Positions 18,201-33,200 of a stretch of 64,000 nucleotides of DNA are shown in pieces. The stretch lies in the NCBI GenBank assembly GCA_914767715.1, contig OU612068.1, positions 19,160,001 through 19,224,000 of the forward strand, read 5' to 3'. Under the pieces are notes generated by a model. It made no database searches, was not told the DNA's origin, and saw only the letters and a program-made list of their open reading frames with translations. Made by a program: the position numbers and the translations under genes. Position 1 is the first letter of the stretch. Every line of letters starts with the position of its first letter. This DNA comes from Membranipora membranacea. Lineage: Eukaryota > Bryozoa > Gymnolaemata > Cheilostomatida > Membraniporidae.

Positions 18201-21200
18201 ATCATAAGTGTCACACTGCTGTCTGATCAGTGAATGTTGAAGAGCATTACACCTTGGCCCCTACAAGCTAATGCCATTCTTCCGTCTTTTATTGCAATAT
18301 CATGGAAACGACCTTCCGCTTTCAGGCACTCCTCCAACTTTTCATGTGTCACTTCTTTTATGACCGTACCTAGTAGTAAAAATAAAAAAAGAAAAATCAT
18401 TACCTGCAGAAAAAGAAATTTTCTGCAGAAAAAATCTATTGAAAATCCTCCTGCAGTTGTGGCAGGTCAAAAGGTCAATATGTCATGTCGTGGCGAAGCG
18501 TCTTAAATTTATATGAAAACCAACCTTCATGTGATACTATGTAGATTGTTGGCCTGTCACCGCTTATCACATAGATTAGGCCCGACTCGTCAGACGTGAC
18601 CTCCGAGGGGCCATGGAGTCCTGTACATGTCCAGGTGAGAGCTGGGGATGGTGACAGGGTATATTTATACATACTTTTTCTCACTAAGTCTGTTACAAGC
18701 ACGCCATCTGAGATGAGGTGAACTCCGTACGGTTGTTTCATATCTGTCAGTTGAATGTCAAACAAGTGCTCTACATTTCTAGTTCTGTATATTTTCAATG
18801 TTTTGTGTACACAATCAATACTTGCTAAGTACTTAGCATTCGCAGAGAGGTGGATCACTCGGGTTTCCGGCTTAGCATTCTTCTCATTATGGATAAGCTG
18901 GTTGGTTGGACCTGTTTCTAGTGACCCAACCCAGGCGCAGAACTCGTTTTTAGTTCCGCAGAATGTGCGTATGTAAAGTTTTTCACCAACCAAAGCAGCA
19001 GAAAAAGTGTGATCTTGATCGGATATGTTTACAGTCTTATCCAGCTGTAGGGATTCTAAACGTACTTCTATCCCGTGGTCCATTGTGCACAGCAACCTGT
19101 CATCATCTGTCCAACTGACTCCGTAACAGAATGAATTGGTCTTTTCAGTTTTTACAAACTCGATAGATGATGGTACAAACTCTTTTGATGCTCCAATATT
19201 TGGGACACCAGCTCCTGTATACCAAAAATGATATCTTTGCAAAACAGTCCTTCGCAATTCTAAGAATTATAAGTGTTCACTGAATTAAATTATTCTAACT
19301 AATTTAACATAACCTTGTAAAAGTAAACCACTTGACCCTGGGACTTGGCTGTCCCTAAAAGCATGAATGAAAAAACCTAGGACATTGTAAAAAATTGCGA
19401 ACAAAAAAATAACTTTTAGCGTCCAAAAATTTGACATTTCCAGAATGCTACTAGAGACTGATTTTTGCACGCTCGTGGTTTGTCAATAGAAAGCTAATTC
19501 CACTGTTCTAGCTAGCTATGGAATTCAAATTAAATTGTGATGCATCTAACCAGGGAGGGTTAGATCTAAGGTTTTTAATCTGTTAGAATGGATAATAATC
19601 TCTCGATTGCTCAAAGGATGTGTTGGGGATAAGATATCACATTATCACACTTTTACTCTTAAATATGGTGTATGAGAAAAAGTTCTATTATACCTCCCAT
19701 TGCCATAGTATTTTGCACATACCTCTATGACAGTATGGAGTTTTCAGAATTATACTTTTCTCAAGATCTGGATTATCGTTTGCCTTGATAAGGTTGGTGG
19801 ACACATCTTCATATTCCTCAAGCAGCTGTTTATCTGCTCTTTTGTCTGCTAGATGAGTACTAGTGGTATACAAGTCATCAAGAACTGTGATAGTCAGCAG
19901 TGTTTCTTCAGAGAACTGATTCACATCACTTGTTGATCGGGAAAGATAGGCTTTGAACCCTTTCTTCAATTCTTCTGTTTCTTGATTTACTCTCTGAATC
20001 TGCAAAATATAAGCACAAAATTGAATTGCAAGAACATCTTGGTCTGTTCATATGAAGGTCAATACGTTATGGCAACATTATATTTTAAATACTCCATATT
20101 TTTAATATATACATTAAATATTATAAGTAGCTGTAAAATGCTTTCACATACCAAGTCATCAGCTATATTGTCTATATCACCATAAATTTTCTCCACCCAA
20201 TCTTCTAGATAAGCCAAGCGCTTCCTGGTCGACTTTTCCATCTGTCTACATCTATCTATTTTGTCTTCTATATTGTTGGAAAGCTTCCTCAGTTTCTCTC
20301 TCTGTTCATCTGCCACCTCCTTTAGAGGGAAAATTTCATGGGGGTTGCCTAAAATGTAGAACTAGAATTCAAATTGGAAAGAAGTAAATCTTTAGAGCAA
20401 ATAAGGTACAAACACTACTGCCTTGACAAACCCGATCTCAACTGTGTGAATGGGCAGGATTTATTCAATCTTTATTTTTCAGTCGTTGCAGTTGTCTCAC
20501 CTCCTTGATTGACATCTGGACAGATTTCCTTTGGGTTGCACCGCTTACAAAACTGTCTCTTACAATGTACACAAATTTCGTCTAGTACATGTTTGTGGTG
20601 TATTTTACATCTTTCTTCTTCATATCTCTCAGCTGTCAATCTGTCTTCTATTGGCAGTAATTCATGATCACTGACATGATATAAGTGCTCCTAAAATAAA
20701 CTAACAAAATAAATCCTCCGCGCTAGTTCAAGATTTGGTGAGCGACTTCATTGGATCAGGGAGGGTGGGATATCCCTCCCTGATTGGATCACACTGTATT
20801 TGGAATTGTTTTGCCTCTTCTGGTAAACCTATGTGCACTTGTTAGAAATAACTATGTTGTAAACAGTCTGTGCCTATTGAGTAATACATAGCTAGTTCAA
20901 CAGAGTGCCTTCGCTGTTGATTACTGCATGTCACACTAAATGAATGCTAGAGGAGGGCTTAAAGTACGGTAACGGCGTCGGTGACCTAAATGGTTTGATT
21001 TGAAACTATTGCGTGAACAACAAAAAAATTCGCAATATCTTGAGTGGTCTTAATTTATCGCCTGTTACTATAGTATTTACTACAATTACTACGATTACAA
21101 TGAAAACAGAAAAGAAGAATGAAAACATGCACCCTTGCGGGCATGGCGCAACAAGCTTTACCAGGAGTGTGTAAAACCAGCTGATGATGGTTACAGGTAG

Positions 21201-24200
21201 TTTAATGATAATAACCTAGGAACAAATATACAGTTGAAAAAAATGTGTACCTCAGCGTGATGATTACAGAACTTCTTCTTACAGTCTGCGCAGTAGAGCA
21301 CAGCCTTCACTAAGTCACCGTTACATCTACCACATCTAATCTCTTCTTCTGGTACTACTGACCCAACTTCTGCCATTTCTCAATCATAAAAAGGGTAGAT
21401 GCCCTGGAAAATAATTATTTTTGCAAGCTGGAATGGGGTATTATCGTTTCTCAAAACTGAAATGGCAAACAACAATGAGCAAATAGTAGAAAGGAATTCT
21501 TCCCTGATGGAAAAATGACAGATGTACTTTTAGTGTCATAGGAATGCTTATAATACTATGAGTACCGATTTAGGAACCTACCGTGCACCAGACCTGCAGT
21601 AATTTATCAAAATTATTCTGAACCTTTTAAATTTGTGGGGTACAAATGGGGTGTTTATCTCTCTTCAGAAAGCAAAAGAGCAGACAAACCTTGAGGAGAC
21701 CCCAAAATCCTGGAAACCATTAATCACTAAGTATCTGACAAATCAGAGTCCTCAATAGCGATTATTGTGAACAGCTTTTACTCAATTTGGAAAACAACAC
21801 TTGGCCCCCCTTCAGCCTGCTATATTTCAATGTTAGGAAACCATTTGATACTATAAATCATGAAATTTTGCCGTCTACTTTATAATAATAATAATAATAA
21901 TAATAACAATAATAATAAAGTTTATTTATGAAACGCTTAATAAAATTGTTTAAAAACAATGATTTCTAAGCGTTGTACATGTGATAAAAGGTTAATAAAG
22001 CAAAATATACTATGAAATAAGCCTGTTGCTGGTAAAATAAATAAAATAAAATTGATTAAAATTTTGTTATCATAAAAATAATTAAAGAGATGAGATAAAA
22101 AGATGAAAGATAAGATAAGATAATTAATTAAAACCTACAAGTGTCAACTGCCCAGCACCTAAAAATCCACTATAAAACCTATATATATGGGGTATAAGCT
22201 TCCCGGAAAAGATGCGTTTTTTAACTGTGATTCAAATGAGGAGGTGGAAGAGAGATCGCGAAGGTAAGATGGTAGGGAGTTCCATACATCTGGTAAAGTG
22301 GAAATAACGGATCTACCACCTACTGTGTTTAGCCTACATTTAAAATTGCTCACAAGAGTGTTGGCTAAGTTGAAACGAGTGGTTTATTTATCTTAGTAAA
22401 GCAGAATCTGCTCAGATTATGCTATATTCCCATTTGGATAGTGGGCACAGGCATAAGGATGAAAATCTCTTACATTGTAAACATATGTCATACTACAGCA
22501 ACAAGTGGGTTGTCACCTGCTTAGAGTTCTACCTATTATCTTACTCCGTTATTTCAGGCACCAGGTGATTGTCATTGTAAAGAGTTTGTGTACGGAACTA
22601 ACTGTGATCGATGTCTGCCAGCATACTACAATCTAAGTGCTGAGAATCCACAAGGCTGTCAAGGTAACTGGCTATCACTGTGTAAAACTAACATGACGTC
22701 TAGTCATTTGGAGAAGGTGAAGGTTATAAAGCCCGCTATATGATGTGTGTGACTTGTAGGAGAAGGGCCTTTCAAATGATTTCTTTTGGGTATGTTTGTC
22801 TAAATATAAATTTAGCTCGGATGGTTTTCAGTAATGGCAGGGTCATGCATGTTAGAAGGAATGTGTCTTTTAGATGGAGTGAGATTCCAGTACTCACTGT
22901 GATGCGAACCTTAACAGCACAATAGGATGGTGATAAGCCAGTACCTGACTATCATTTGCTGTTTGGTTTTCCCACCTAGAAGCTAGTCTGCAATGACTCT
23001 GAGTGTGGGCTGGGCTACAATCACTGACTTTTTTTATATCACAAACCTGTGATGTACATGTGTCTTATGTTATCATTTGTTGCTGACCATAGATATAAAA
23101 ACCCCCTTTTTGTATCTATGTTGCTGACTCAATTACAGAATGTCAGTGTTACACAGCCGGCACAGTAAACTCCACAAATCTGTGTGATGCTATCAATGGT
23201 AGCTGTACATGTAAACCTTATGTGGATGGGCATCTGTGTGATGAATGTGGAGATAAGTATCACAGTCTGACCCAGGAGAACCCAAGAGGTAAGCTATCGA
23301 GATTGATCATGTTTACTTTTCTAATTTCTGTTGACCACAAAGATGAAAATTTTGTTTTATATGAATTATTCAACAGGTTCTGTTGTTACTGAGCCAAAAG
23401 CTTTGGTATCTACTGTCAGATGATTACGTGATGTATGTACCTGTACCTATTTATGTTTCCATGTTCAGGTTGCTCTCCATGTCAATGTAACCCTGGAGCC
23501 AGTATATCCCCAATCTGCAATAAAACCACTGCTCGATGTGTCTGTAAACCTACTGTATATGGCCGCAGATGTGAAAGGTTAGAACATACACATAATATAA
23601 TAAGTCTATGGGTGAGAACCTTTAATTGAGTCTTTAATTGACCATCTGAACTTAAGTTTCAGGTCTTGGTGTGATAGTATGATGTTATCATGGTAGTGAT
23701 CTGAAACCTATATTTTTATGTGAGGGTTACCAAATAATACAATGATGACCGAATACAGTTGTCTTTCCCCAGTCTGCTTAGCAACTCGCAGTGATGGCAA
23801 AAACCCACTGCATCAATGAACTGCCTGAATTGCCTACTTTAATGCATGCATCAGATGACCTTATATCTTTTGTCTTTATTTTTAACAAAGGTGTATTTTC
23901 ATTTTTCTAGTATGCTGGATGGATATTATTATCCAGACCTGGATTCAATTAGATTGGAGCCTGAGGGTTTTACCGATCAATTCCTGTTCAATACTTCTCT
24001 CAATACTTATGGGTCTGGTTTTATTCAGGTAGGCATTCCTTTATATATTTCAACATTAGCTGAGAGATCAAAATTCCAACTTCATTTATCTCAACTGCAT
24101 GGGCAACTATACATCCAGGAAAAGTAATAATTATATTGTAATTGACAATTATCAAATGATTGATTCCGTCTCAAACACAGTGCGATGTGTAAAAAATGAC

Positions 24201-27200
24201 CCGTGTCATCACAATCCAGAGAATGACAGCTACCTTCCCTCTTTTACAAATCGCTTTAATTTTTCTATATACAACAATTTTTTTGTAGGTACACACTAGC
24301 TGGTCTACAGAGTTCAGTTTCCCCGCAGCTTCAGATGGCAGCTTGTTAGCAGGACAGTTCCTTGTGTATATGAGATATCAGTCACAGTCTAATGTCTCCA
24401 CAGATACAGACATGGCTATCCAATCGCAAGGTATGATGTATAATGGTTTATCACTCTGCTTTTCCCTATTCATGCGTTAATTGGTAGCATTGTTGCTTAG
24501 CAATCTATGATTCTCCCAATTTCGTTACTGTGAAACAAACAAATAGGGACCAAAATGGAAGGCGAATGGTTTATCTTATACAACCAAATCATTTTTGACA
24601 AGACTTGATATAATAATAGTTTAGCAACAACAAACGTGTGAAAATCAGTTTTGGATAGAAATCTTCTCTCATAGGAAGATTTGCTCTCTCTTTTTAGTTT
24701 TAAGAGGCTCGGTACGTCACCCTGCCTGTCCCAGCGGGTGGTGTTATTCTCTACTAGTAGATCAAGTGATCAACTCTACAACAGCAGACGAGACATTCAT
24801 CAGTATATCAGTCAGTAACTCTCTACTCATCGATTCTATTATACTTCTGCCTTATGAATACCAAAATGGAACGAAAAATGGTATTGATATCGAGATACCC
24901 GCTGGGTGTGAACTGAGCAAGCGGTAAGATGATCTCATAAAACAATATATATTCACATGTTATACTTAGCATGTACTCATATTGACACCTTTGACGTCCA
25001 TTGATAAAATGTGAGGCTTGTTCCGTAGTTGCCCTGCTACTACTGTAAATATATGCCAATAATAACATGTATTTGTGGTCAAGAGAGGGGCCAAGTCAAC
25101 CCACCTGGACAACATCAGTATTTATGGTGTGGTATGTGTGAGTCGCAACAGCTGTTATCTGTGACATTATTGATGCCATTTTTTTATAAATGATGGATAG
25201 CCTTATCAAGAAAATAACAATGAGCTCATTGCCTAATGATCATTGGTATTTTCCCCCATCATCTAAAATAGCTGAGAGCTCTCTCACTTTTGGGTATCTT
25301 GCTTGACAATCGGGGTTCCATGGGAAATCAGCTACGTAACTATAACATCTATAACATCTATAACATCTATATCATCTTTAACATCTATATCATCTATAAC
25401 ATCCATAACATCTATAACATCTATAGCATCTATAACATCTATAACATCTATATCATCTTTAACATCTATAACATCCATAACATCCATATCATCCATAACA
25501 TCCATAACATCTATAACATCTATAACATCTATAACATCTATATCATCTTTAACATCTATATCATCTATAACATCCATAACATCCATAACATCTATAACAT
25601 CTATAACATCTATATCATCTTTAACATCTATATCATCTATAACATCCATAACATCCATGACATCTGTATCATCTTTAACATCTATATCATCTATAACATC
25701 CATAACATCCATAACATCCATAACATCCATATCATCCATAACATCCATATCATCCATAACATCCATAACATCCATAACATCTTTGACATCTATGACATAT
25801 ATGACATATATGACATCTATGTCATCTATAACATCTATAACATCTATGTCTATAACATCTATAACATCTATGCCTATAACATATATAACATCAATGTCTA
25901 TAACAACTATAACATCTATGTCAACAGGACCCCAGGCTCTGCCCTGAGCGACCATTGTGAGACGTATATATACTCTATGTCTATGCTATATTATGGAGAA
26001 GGGTTTCCCTGTCAGTGTGATTCTGTCGGCAGTGTGTCCTCTGACTGTACACAGCGTGGTGGGGCGTGTCCCTGTAAGCCCGGTGTGGGAGGGAGAGTAT
26101 GTGATCAGTGTCTACCTGGGTACTATAATTTCACTGAGTCTGGCTGTACTGGTAAGATTGTCCGATGATTAAAACTTTGTAAAAAATAGTAAAATTTATT
26201 CAGCATACAAAAATTTATGCAATATATGCAATATGTAGTTGCTTCAGTTTGCATTTAATTCACTTCATTTATATTGACCCTCTTTCCATTACTCATCCTC
26301 ATCCAACTCTGATAATCAAGAAGAGCAGAGCTGAACAATGCTATGTTTACGTATTAATTTGAATTTAATTTTGTTGGACGGCTTCAATTCACCAACTTAT
26401 TGGTATTTATCTCTATACTAGCTTGTGACTGTGCCGGTCCTGATCAGCGCTGTGATGTAGTGACAGGAGAGTGCGCGTGCCCTGCTACAACTCAGGGCCA
26501 TATATGTGATCAGTGTTTAGATGATTACTGGAACTGGTCTCCTACTGGCTGCAAGGTAAGATTATAACTCACAGAGAACACTTTGTGATGAGTAATTGGA
26601 AGCCATGTGTATTCAATTCTGTCTCTTCCACATGTGGTTAAGAAATAAAATGTTTTGTCAAGCTTAACAGGTTCAGTACTAGAACAAAGAGATGGCAGAC
26701 TATCAATCCTGTATTTGAAATATACATGTAGATACTGTAAGTTCAATTCACACCGAACATCCAGCACCAGGGCAAAAAAAAACTTTTTTAAATGATAATT
26801 TTGTCATTAGGGCATGTTGGACAAACTTAAAGTCGCCTACATTGGGTCCCTTTTTCCTATTTAAGCCACGTCAGAACATTGACAAATTAATGGTCGAAAA
26901 CGCCTCTTTGTTATCAAACTTATGATAATCAGGACAATTTTTCAACAAGAAACTCGAAAAAATGGGGTCCCTTTGTTCTATTGTTTTTGACCTTCTTTTC
27001 AAAAACAAATGACAAAAAGGGGCCTTTGAGATAAGTCTAACCACCAAAGGTTATTGCCTTAGTATGGTATTTACATTTTAACTTTTTGGTGGTAGTCAAT
27101 GTGTTTATTAAATTCCAATAAAAATTATTTTCTCTTTCGCAGTCTTGTTCTTGTCACCCAGAGGGCTCCACAGACTCACAGTGTGACCTGTTCACAGGAG

Positions 27201-30200
27201 TGTGTCACTGCAAACCAGGAGTAGGGGGAGACAAGTGTGATAGTTGTCTCCCTCAGTTTTACAACTTCACTGTGAGAGGGTGCAGGGAATGTGGATGCAA
27301 TTTTGTTGGTAGCCAGGATAATGTATGTCACAACGACACTGGACAGTGTAACTGCAAGGTAGGTGTTGATATTTAGCAAGAACTTCTTTTTGACTGTTGC
27401 TATTGATTGCTGTCAAAAATATAAATAAACAAAATATAAATACAGTGTATTTGGGAAAATCAATGATGAAAAAAAAATATCGTCAAATGAATCTTGTTGA
27501 TCGTTTAACCAAAACTCATAATGCAACTCTCACCTTCAAACAGGGTAAATTTGGGTAAGTACACAGTTGAGTAGAATGCTTCTCAAAGCTAAAGATGCTC
27601 TTAGTCTAAAATGTGCAAGGTTGTGTAGATCAAAACTTGCATGGCCGGTTCAGGAGATTAATTGGGTTTGCTTTTAGTTCTAATTCCCCGTCTTGTCTTT
27701 ATTTTGAGTACTGTATTTATCTGCTATATAACCTAACTGCTTAATGCTGACTCTGCCTAATACTATTGCTGACTGGTTAATGGATAACCTAAATAATCAA
27801 AGTGATATTTATATTTGATGGGATGAGTGTAGCTGACTTATCAATGCACTCAAACGATTGTTCCGTAGGACATGATGCTGTATGGATATGAGCTTATTAG
27901 AGTGTGAGCCCACTTTCCACTATAGTCCCTCATCTTCTGTTCTGCTCTCGTCTTCATAAAATTTTGTGTAAATGCTCGCGTAGACTGAAACTGAACTGAA
28001 ATCAATTTTTATGAGTATTTAAATTGTTATATTAAAGGACAACACTGTTGGGAGAGTGTGTGATTCATGTGCAGACAATTCTTATTATTACGGAGGTGAC
28101 TTAGAGAAAGGATGTTTTGGATGTGATTGTATGGGGATCACAGATCGATGCTCCAGTTATAACCAGTCTATCAGTCAGGTAGGAGCTTACTTTAAATGGT
28201 GAAATTTAGTGTAACAATGAATCCCATTAAAGCTATATACCTTATCTTTCACATGATTAATAGTTTGCTGTTCCGTAGGATTTTTTTCTGCAATTACTAG
28301 CTCATGAAGTTTAGCTGGCATTACATTCTATTATTTTATGTAGATATCTGTTTCGCTGGAATCATCAGACATTACAAGCTATAACCTAACATCAGTATCA
28401 GATGCCGAGTTCAGAATAGAGGGGGACAACAGCGCAGTGGCCTCTAGCTCTGATAACTACCTCACTATTCAACACCCTGGTACTGTGCAGTCGATAACAT
28501 ATAATAAAACACTTTCTGATCATAAGTCACACCTTTTCCAAAGCTTGTATGATTTAGCGTGAAATGTTCAAGTTAATCGGAGAAACAAATGGAATGCGGT
28601 TAACTCTATAGAGCGGGGTCGGTCTCAATTGTTAATCATGTTCCATAACTGTACATTGAGATCTAGTTTAATCAGGTCCCACAATCCTGCTCATCGGGCT
28701 ATTATGTTTTTTTACCAACCTCCATATATGCAACACCTAGCTCTCAGTTTACAATACATTTTTATTCTCCTGTTGTCTGATCTGATTTTGTATTTTGAAG
28801 CTGGAGGTAATTGGCTGCTGTATTACGGATCAGTGCTGACTGTGACCTATCGACCTTCTCCCATACTTGTCTCTAACAGTGAGCTGAGAATCTACCTGAG
28901 AAATCAGATGTTATCTTCTGAAATCTACCATCAAGTTCAGATATCTCAAGGTATTGTGCATGTTATTATTAATCCAATTAGCTGGGACTGGGTGAAGATC
29001 TCAATTCCCATCAAATTCTGCTTTCAGTTATGTATGATTCACTGTTTATTATAGCGGCAGTTATAGCTAGTTGGGTTTTATTTTTTAAGGTAACCATTTT
29101 TTGATGTGTCTATTGTTTGTTAAATTTTGGTTAAAATCGCAAGTTTTTGTCTCCGTCCGAAGACTGAGAAATTAAAGTGCGGCCGCCATATTCGGCGCCA
29201 ATTTGCTCTCAGTTCGCAGGCTGGTCAGAGCACATTATTTTGAGCATGCTGAATATCCCTATTCTATGGATAGGCAATCTATATATATATATCCTCATAT
29301 GGATGCTAAATGGTTTTCTGCTTTATGCAGTATGCTCTGCAGTGTGACCAATGTCCCTTTATGGTTACAGGTGTGGTGCCTCAACTAGATGTTGAGATAA
29401 GACTAACTGAGGATCAATGGCTGAATAAAGAGGGTAACACCATCAGCAGAGGAGATCTCCTGACTATCTTACAGTCTGTCATGTTTGTTCTACTACCCCT
29501 TAATCTGGGTGATAACACAATTAGGTATGCATGAACACCAAACCATATCATGTATACATGCGAAGGTCCCGGGATTGATTGCACTCCAGTTAATGATAGT
29601 CAGTAGACAGCCAGTGACAATTGGGGCAGTCAATAGAGTCAAACATCTGTTTGGCAAATTTAATCAGAGACATATATTTTATACTGTTGTCTTTCTTCTA
29701 GAAATGTCTGAATTGTAGAATTTTAACTCCAAACTCGGCCATGGAGCAAGAAGTCTCCCAATATGATATAATTGCTGGTGTCACAAAGGTGTTTTACTTA
29801 TCTCATTACAGAATATCTGGATTGAGGATAGTGCCTGTACCTGAATCACCATATCTGGTAGAGAAGTGTCAGTGTGAACCGGGGTATATAGGTCTATCAT
29901 GTGAGGTAAATAATCATAGAGTTACTATGTACTATATATATGTATATATCTATATATTATATACTATTATGTAATGACTCTATGTAAATAAGACATGAAT
30001 GATGAATTTCTAGCAATTTTAACATTGACCTCCTCTTGGCTAGAGTTCAGACACTGGGCTGAGCAGACAACCAATCTTGCTCTACTTGTACTATTATCCT
30101 CATTCTCCTTTTTTTCTGGCAGAACCTAATTATTTTAATCGAAATAATGTCATTACCATTATTTTTTTAACAGGATTGTGCTTTTGGTTACACCAGACAA

Positions 30201-33200
30201 CCTGATGTGAACACATCATTAGGGTTGTGTGTACCATGTGACTGTAATAATCACGCACAGGGCTGTATTGTGGAGACAGGGGAGTGTCTACAATGTCAGG
30301 ATAACACCACAGGTATGAGGATACTGGCCGGCATGTGTGTTGTTGGTAGTGTTATTGCACTTTTACTATCAGCCAGCAGAGCTTGCATCCTCTTTCTAAG
30401 TCTTCAGCCAGTGTTCTGCAAATTTGATTCATGATCTGTGTTGATCACTATACCGCAATGGTGTTGATTCACCCGGTTTCTATTGACAGATATTAATATA
30501 TCATCTGGTAGGGCAAATCCCTGCTCAGTGGCTGTTTCAGAGCACGAAAGTTCTCATAGTCCCCCTTCGCATGTAAAATGGTTGCATTGCCACATATAGA
30601 TTTCAAAGCGCACTGACATCGACATTTACAGTTTGAGTACCTCATGTATGCCCACCCCTAATTCTGAAAATAGTGCTCAGTCGTCACATCAAATTTTATT
30701 TGATAGTACGCAAGCTGAAGAGTTGATTCACTGTCTATCGATCAGAGATATACATGCAATAGCATATCACATCATCAGTGTGGGTTCCAATTTTTGCCGT
30801 TGCGTTACTCGGCAGATGTTCAGTATGCATCTCGATTTTTACAAGGTTTCTACTGTGAGATGTGTGTAGATGGTTACTACGGAGATCCTTCTCAGGGCAC
30901 TGATTCTGATTGTCAGCCTTGTCCATGTTATGAGCCAGGTGTGAACTTTGCCACATGTGACATCACTAACAGCAGTGTGGTGTGTGGAGACTGCAGACAG
31001 GGATATGTTGGAGATCTTTGTGACAAGTGAGTACAAATATAATCGCCAATTATTATCTATTACACAAAATGTGTGCGACTAGGTTTTCGGCCATGGTGAC
31101 TTGGTGGTTATTATGATAAATTTTGCATCGTTAACGTTTTTGCAGCATTTTAGCCATAAAAAAGTTATAAAACACACACAGGCACATGGAGTTAAACTGG
31201 GCTAGGTAAGGGAGTTAAGGACAAACTCCCTGGTTAAATTAAGTTTCATTCATTTTGCCAGCGTTTCAGTGGAGGGGGAACGCTTGCAAAATAGATTAAA
31301 CATGATCTTTTGCAGGATTGTCTCTCGTTTCATCATATAACAAAGGTCATTTCTATACTCCAAAATATCAATCTATGATTTCCAGATGCGATGATTTTTA
31401 TTGGTGGAACGGGACAGTTTGCTCACCGTGTGACTGCAACGGTAATAGTGATTCCTGTAACTACACTTCAGGAGAGTGTATAAATTGTATTAACAACACT
31501 ACAGGGTGGTACTGTGATATCTGTGATGAAGGATTTTATGGGAATGCTACAGTACAAGGTTGTCAAGGTATGCAAAGAAGGTGCTCAATTTTTTGTTGAA
31601 GCAGTTTTTTTGTTGTAAATTCCAAGTTTTAAAGTTTGGATGTAAATCTCTCTTATGCTTAATTGATCCTTGCCATTAAAACTTTCTACTCTCAAAGTAA
31701 ATGTTATTGTATGCTCTGGTCCATGGCAGACAAATATCACAAACTTCAGGCATAGCAGATTCAACCTATATTACCACACCACCATAATTAAGGCAAACGT
31801 TTTGCTCTAGATAAATTTCTAGCTTAGTCACACCTTGTAACTTTATTTTAAACAAAAAACCAGCAGGCATGTGTTGAGGCTAGCAAATGCAACATATATA
31901 AAAGATTATAAATTATAGATTATAGATAGATCAGAACTTATTTGAACTGATTAGAACACTTCATCATCTGATCCCTCTATTGACCAGATTGTGATTGTGA
32001 TATCGAGGGCAGCCTTCACTCTACATGTAACCATGAGACAGGAGACTGTGAGTGTGAGCTGTATGTATCGGGGAGACAGTGCGATGTATGTGAGTACGCT
32101 CACTGGGGATTCTCTGATTCTGGTTAGTTCATTCAATTATTACAATTGTCGGCAGCTGGGCAGCGTTATTCTATTCCCTGGACTATCTGGCCTGTTCCCA
32201 TGCTTTTTATACTATACATTTCAATTCTTTGCACTACAAGCATGCTTTTATATCCGTCCTTTTAGCAGAATTAAAAAATGATATAACAAAAAAGTCAACA
32301 GTTTCTAATGCGGCTGTTGCAGACGCTATCCAAACTCATGATTGTTTGACTGCTTCTTCATTTTGTTTATCATAAGTCTTCATTAAAATGTTTTAGTGAA
32401 TGACAACGTTCTTTTCTCATGCATGGATTTTATTTGATACCGAGTGCAAATATGTTATATTACTCTCCCTCTGATGTGGTTGTGAGAAAGACCTCTACCA
32501 AATTCTATAAATGTTACCATTATCCTGTTATATTTTTGAAGGCTCACCTGAACATTGACGTTAATGATCTATGACCCCTCTTTGATACAAACATTTGATA
32601 ATCGGTTCAAACCAATCATCCGCCTCCCCATATGCTTGGTATAATGTACTTTAATAACTTGTCTCTCCCTGCAGGTTGTACAGCTTGTGATTGCGTTGCC
32701 TCTGGAAGTCTATCACTACAATGTGATATGATGAGTGGTGTATGTGACTGTAGACAGAACGCTACAGGATATCAGTGTGAGCTCTGCTCGCTAGGCTCAT
32801 TCGGACTCCCAGCTCAACCATGTCAAGGTAGGGGGATCTGAAACACTAGGATGAGATAACTGACTGAACTTTCAAAGAGAGTTGGTGTATAATGAGTCTA
32901 TTATAGGTTTCAAAATTAATCTATTACGAATATATGGAAGCTTGAACATAATTAACCCCTGTTATGGTAAATAAGGCAACAAATCTAAATTTTTTCTGGA
33001 GCTAATTTTAGTTTTGACTCATTTAGAGGTGTAGAGGATCCATTTATAGAGTAGTGCTCTGTAAAGTTCCTATATTCTAGTAGTGTGATTGATAGTGACT
33101 CTTTTCATGCAGATTGTGCGTGTGACAAGGTTGGTAGTCTGAATTCCTCAGTGCCTTGTGACGTATCTAATGGGACGTGTGACTGTCTCCCGGGTGTCTC

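Noticed and set aside
25335-25925. Regular repeats that might suggest a CRISPR array
   Set aside because: Units are 9 bp with no spacers, in a eukaryotic intron; it is a minisatellite.
25290-26168. Long overlapping ORFs of Ile/Tyr/Asn and Thr/Ser/Ile repeats on both strands
   Set aside because: Products of the 9-bp minisatellite, which cannot shift frame; only the right end (25928-26151) is laminin coding.
28629-29054. 141-aa ORF inside laminin
   Set aside because: Only 28801-28950 is laminin exon; both flanks are intron.
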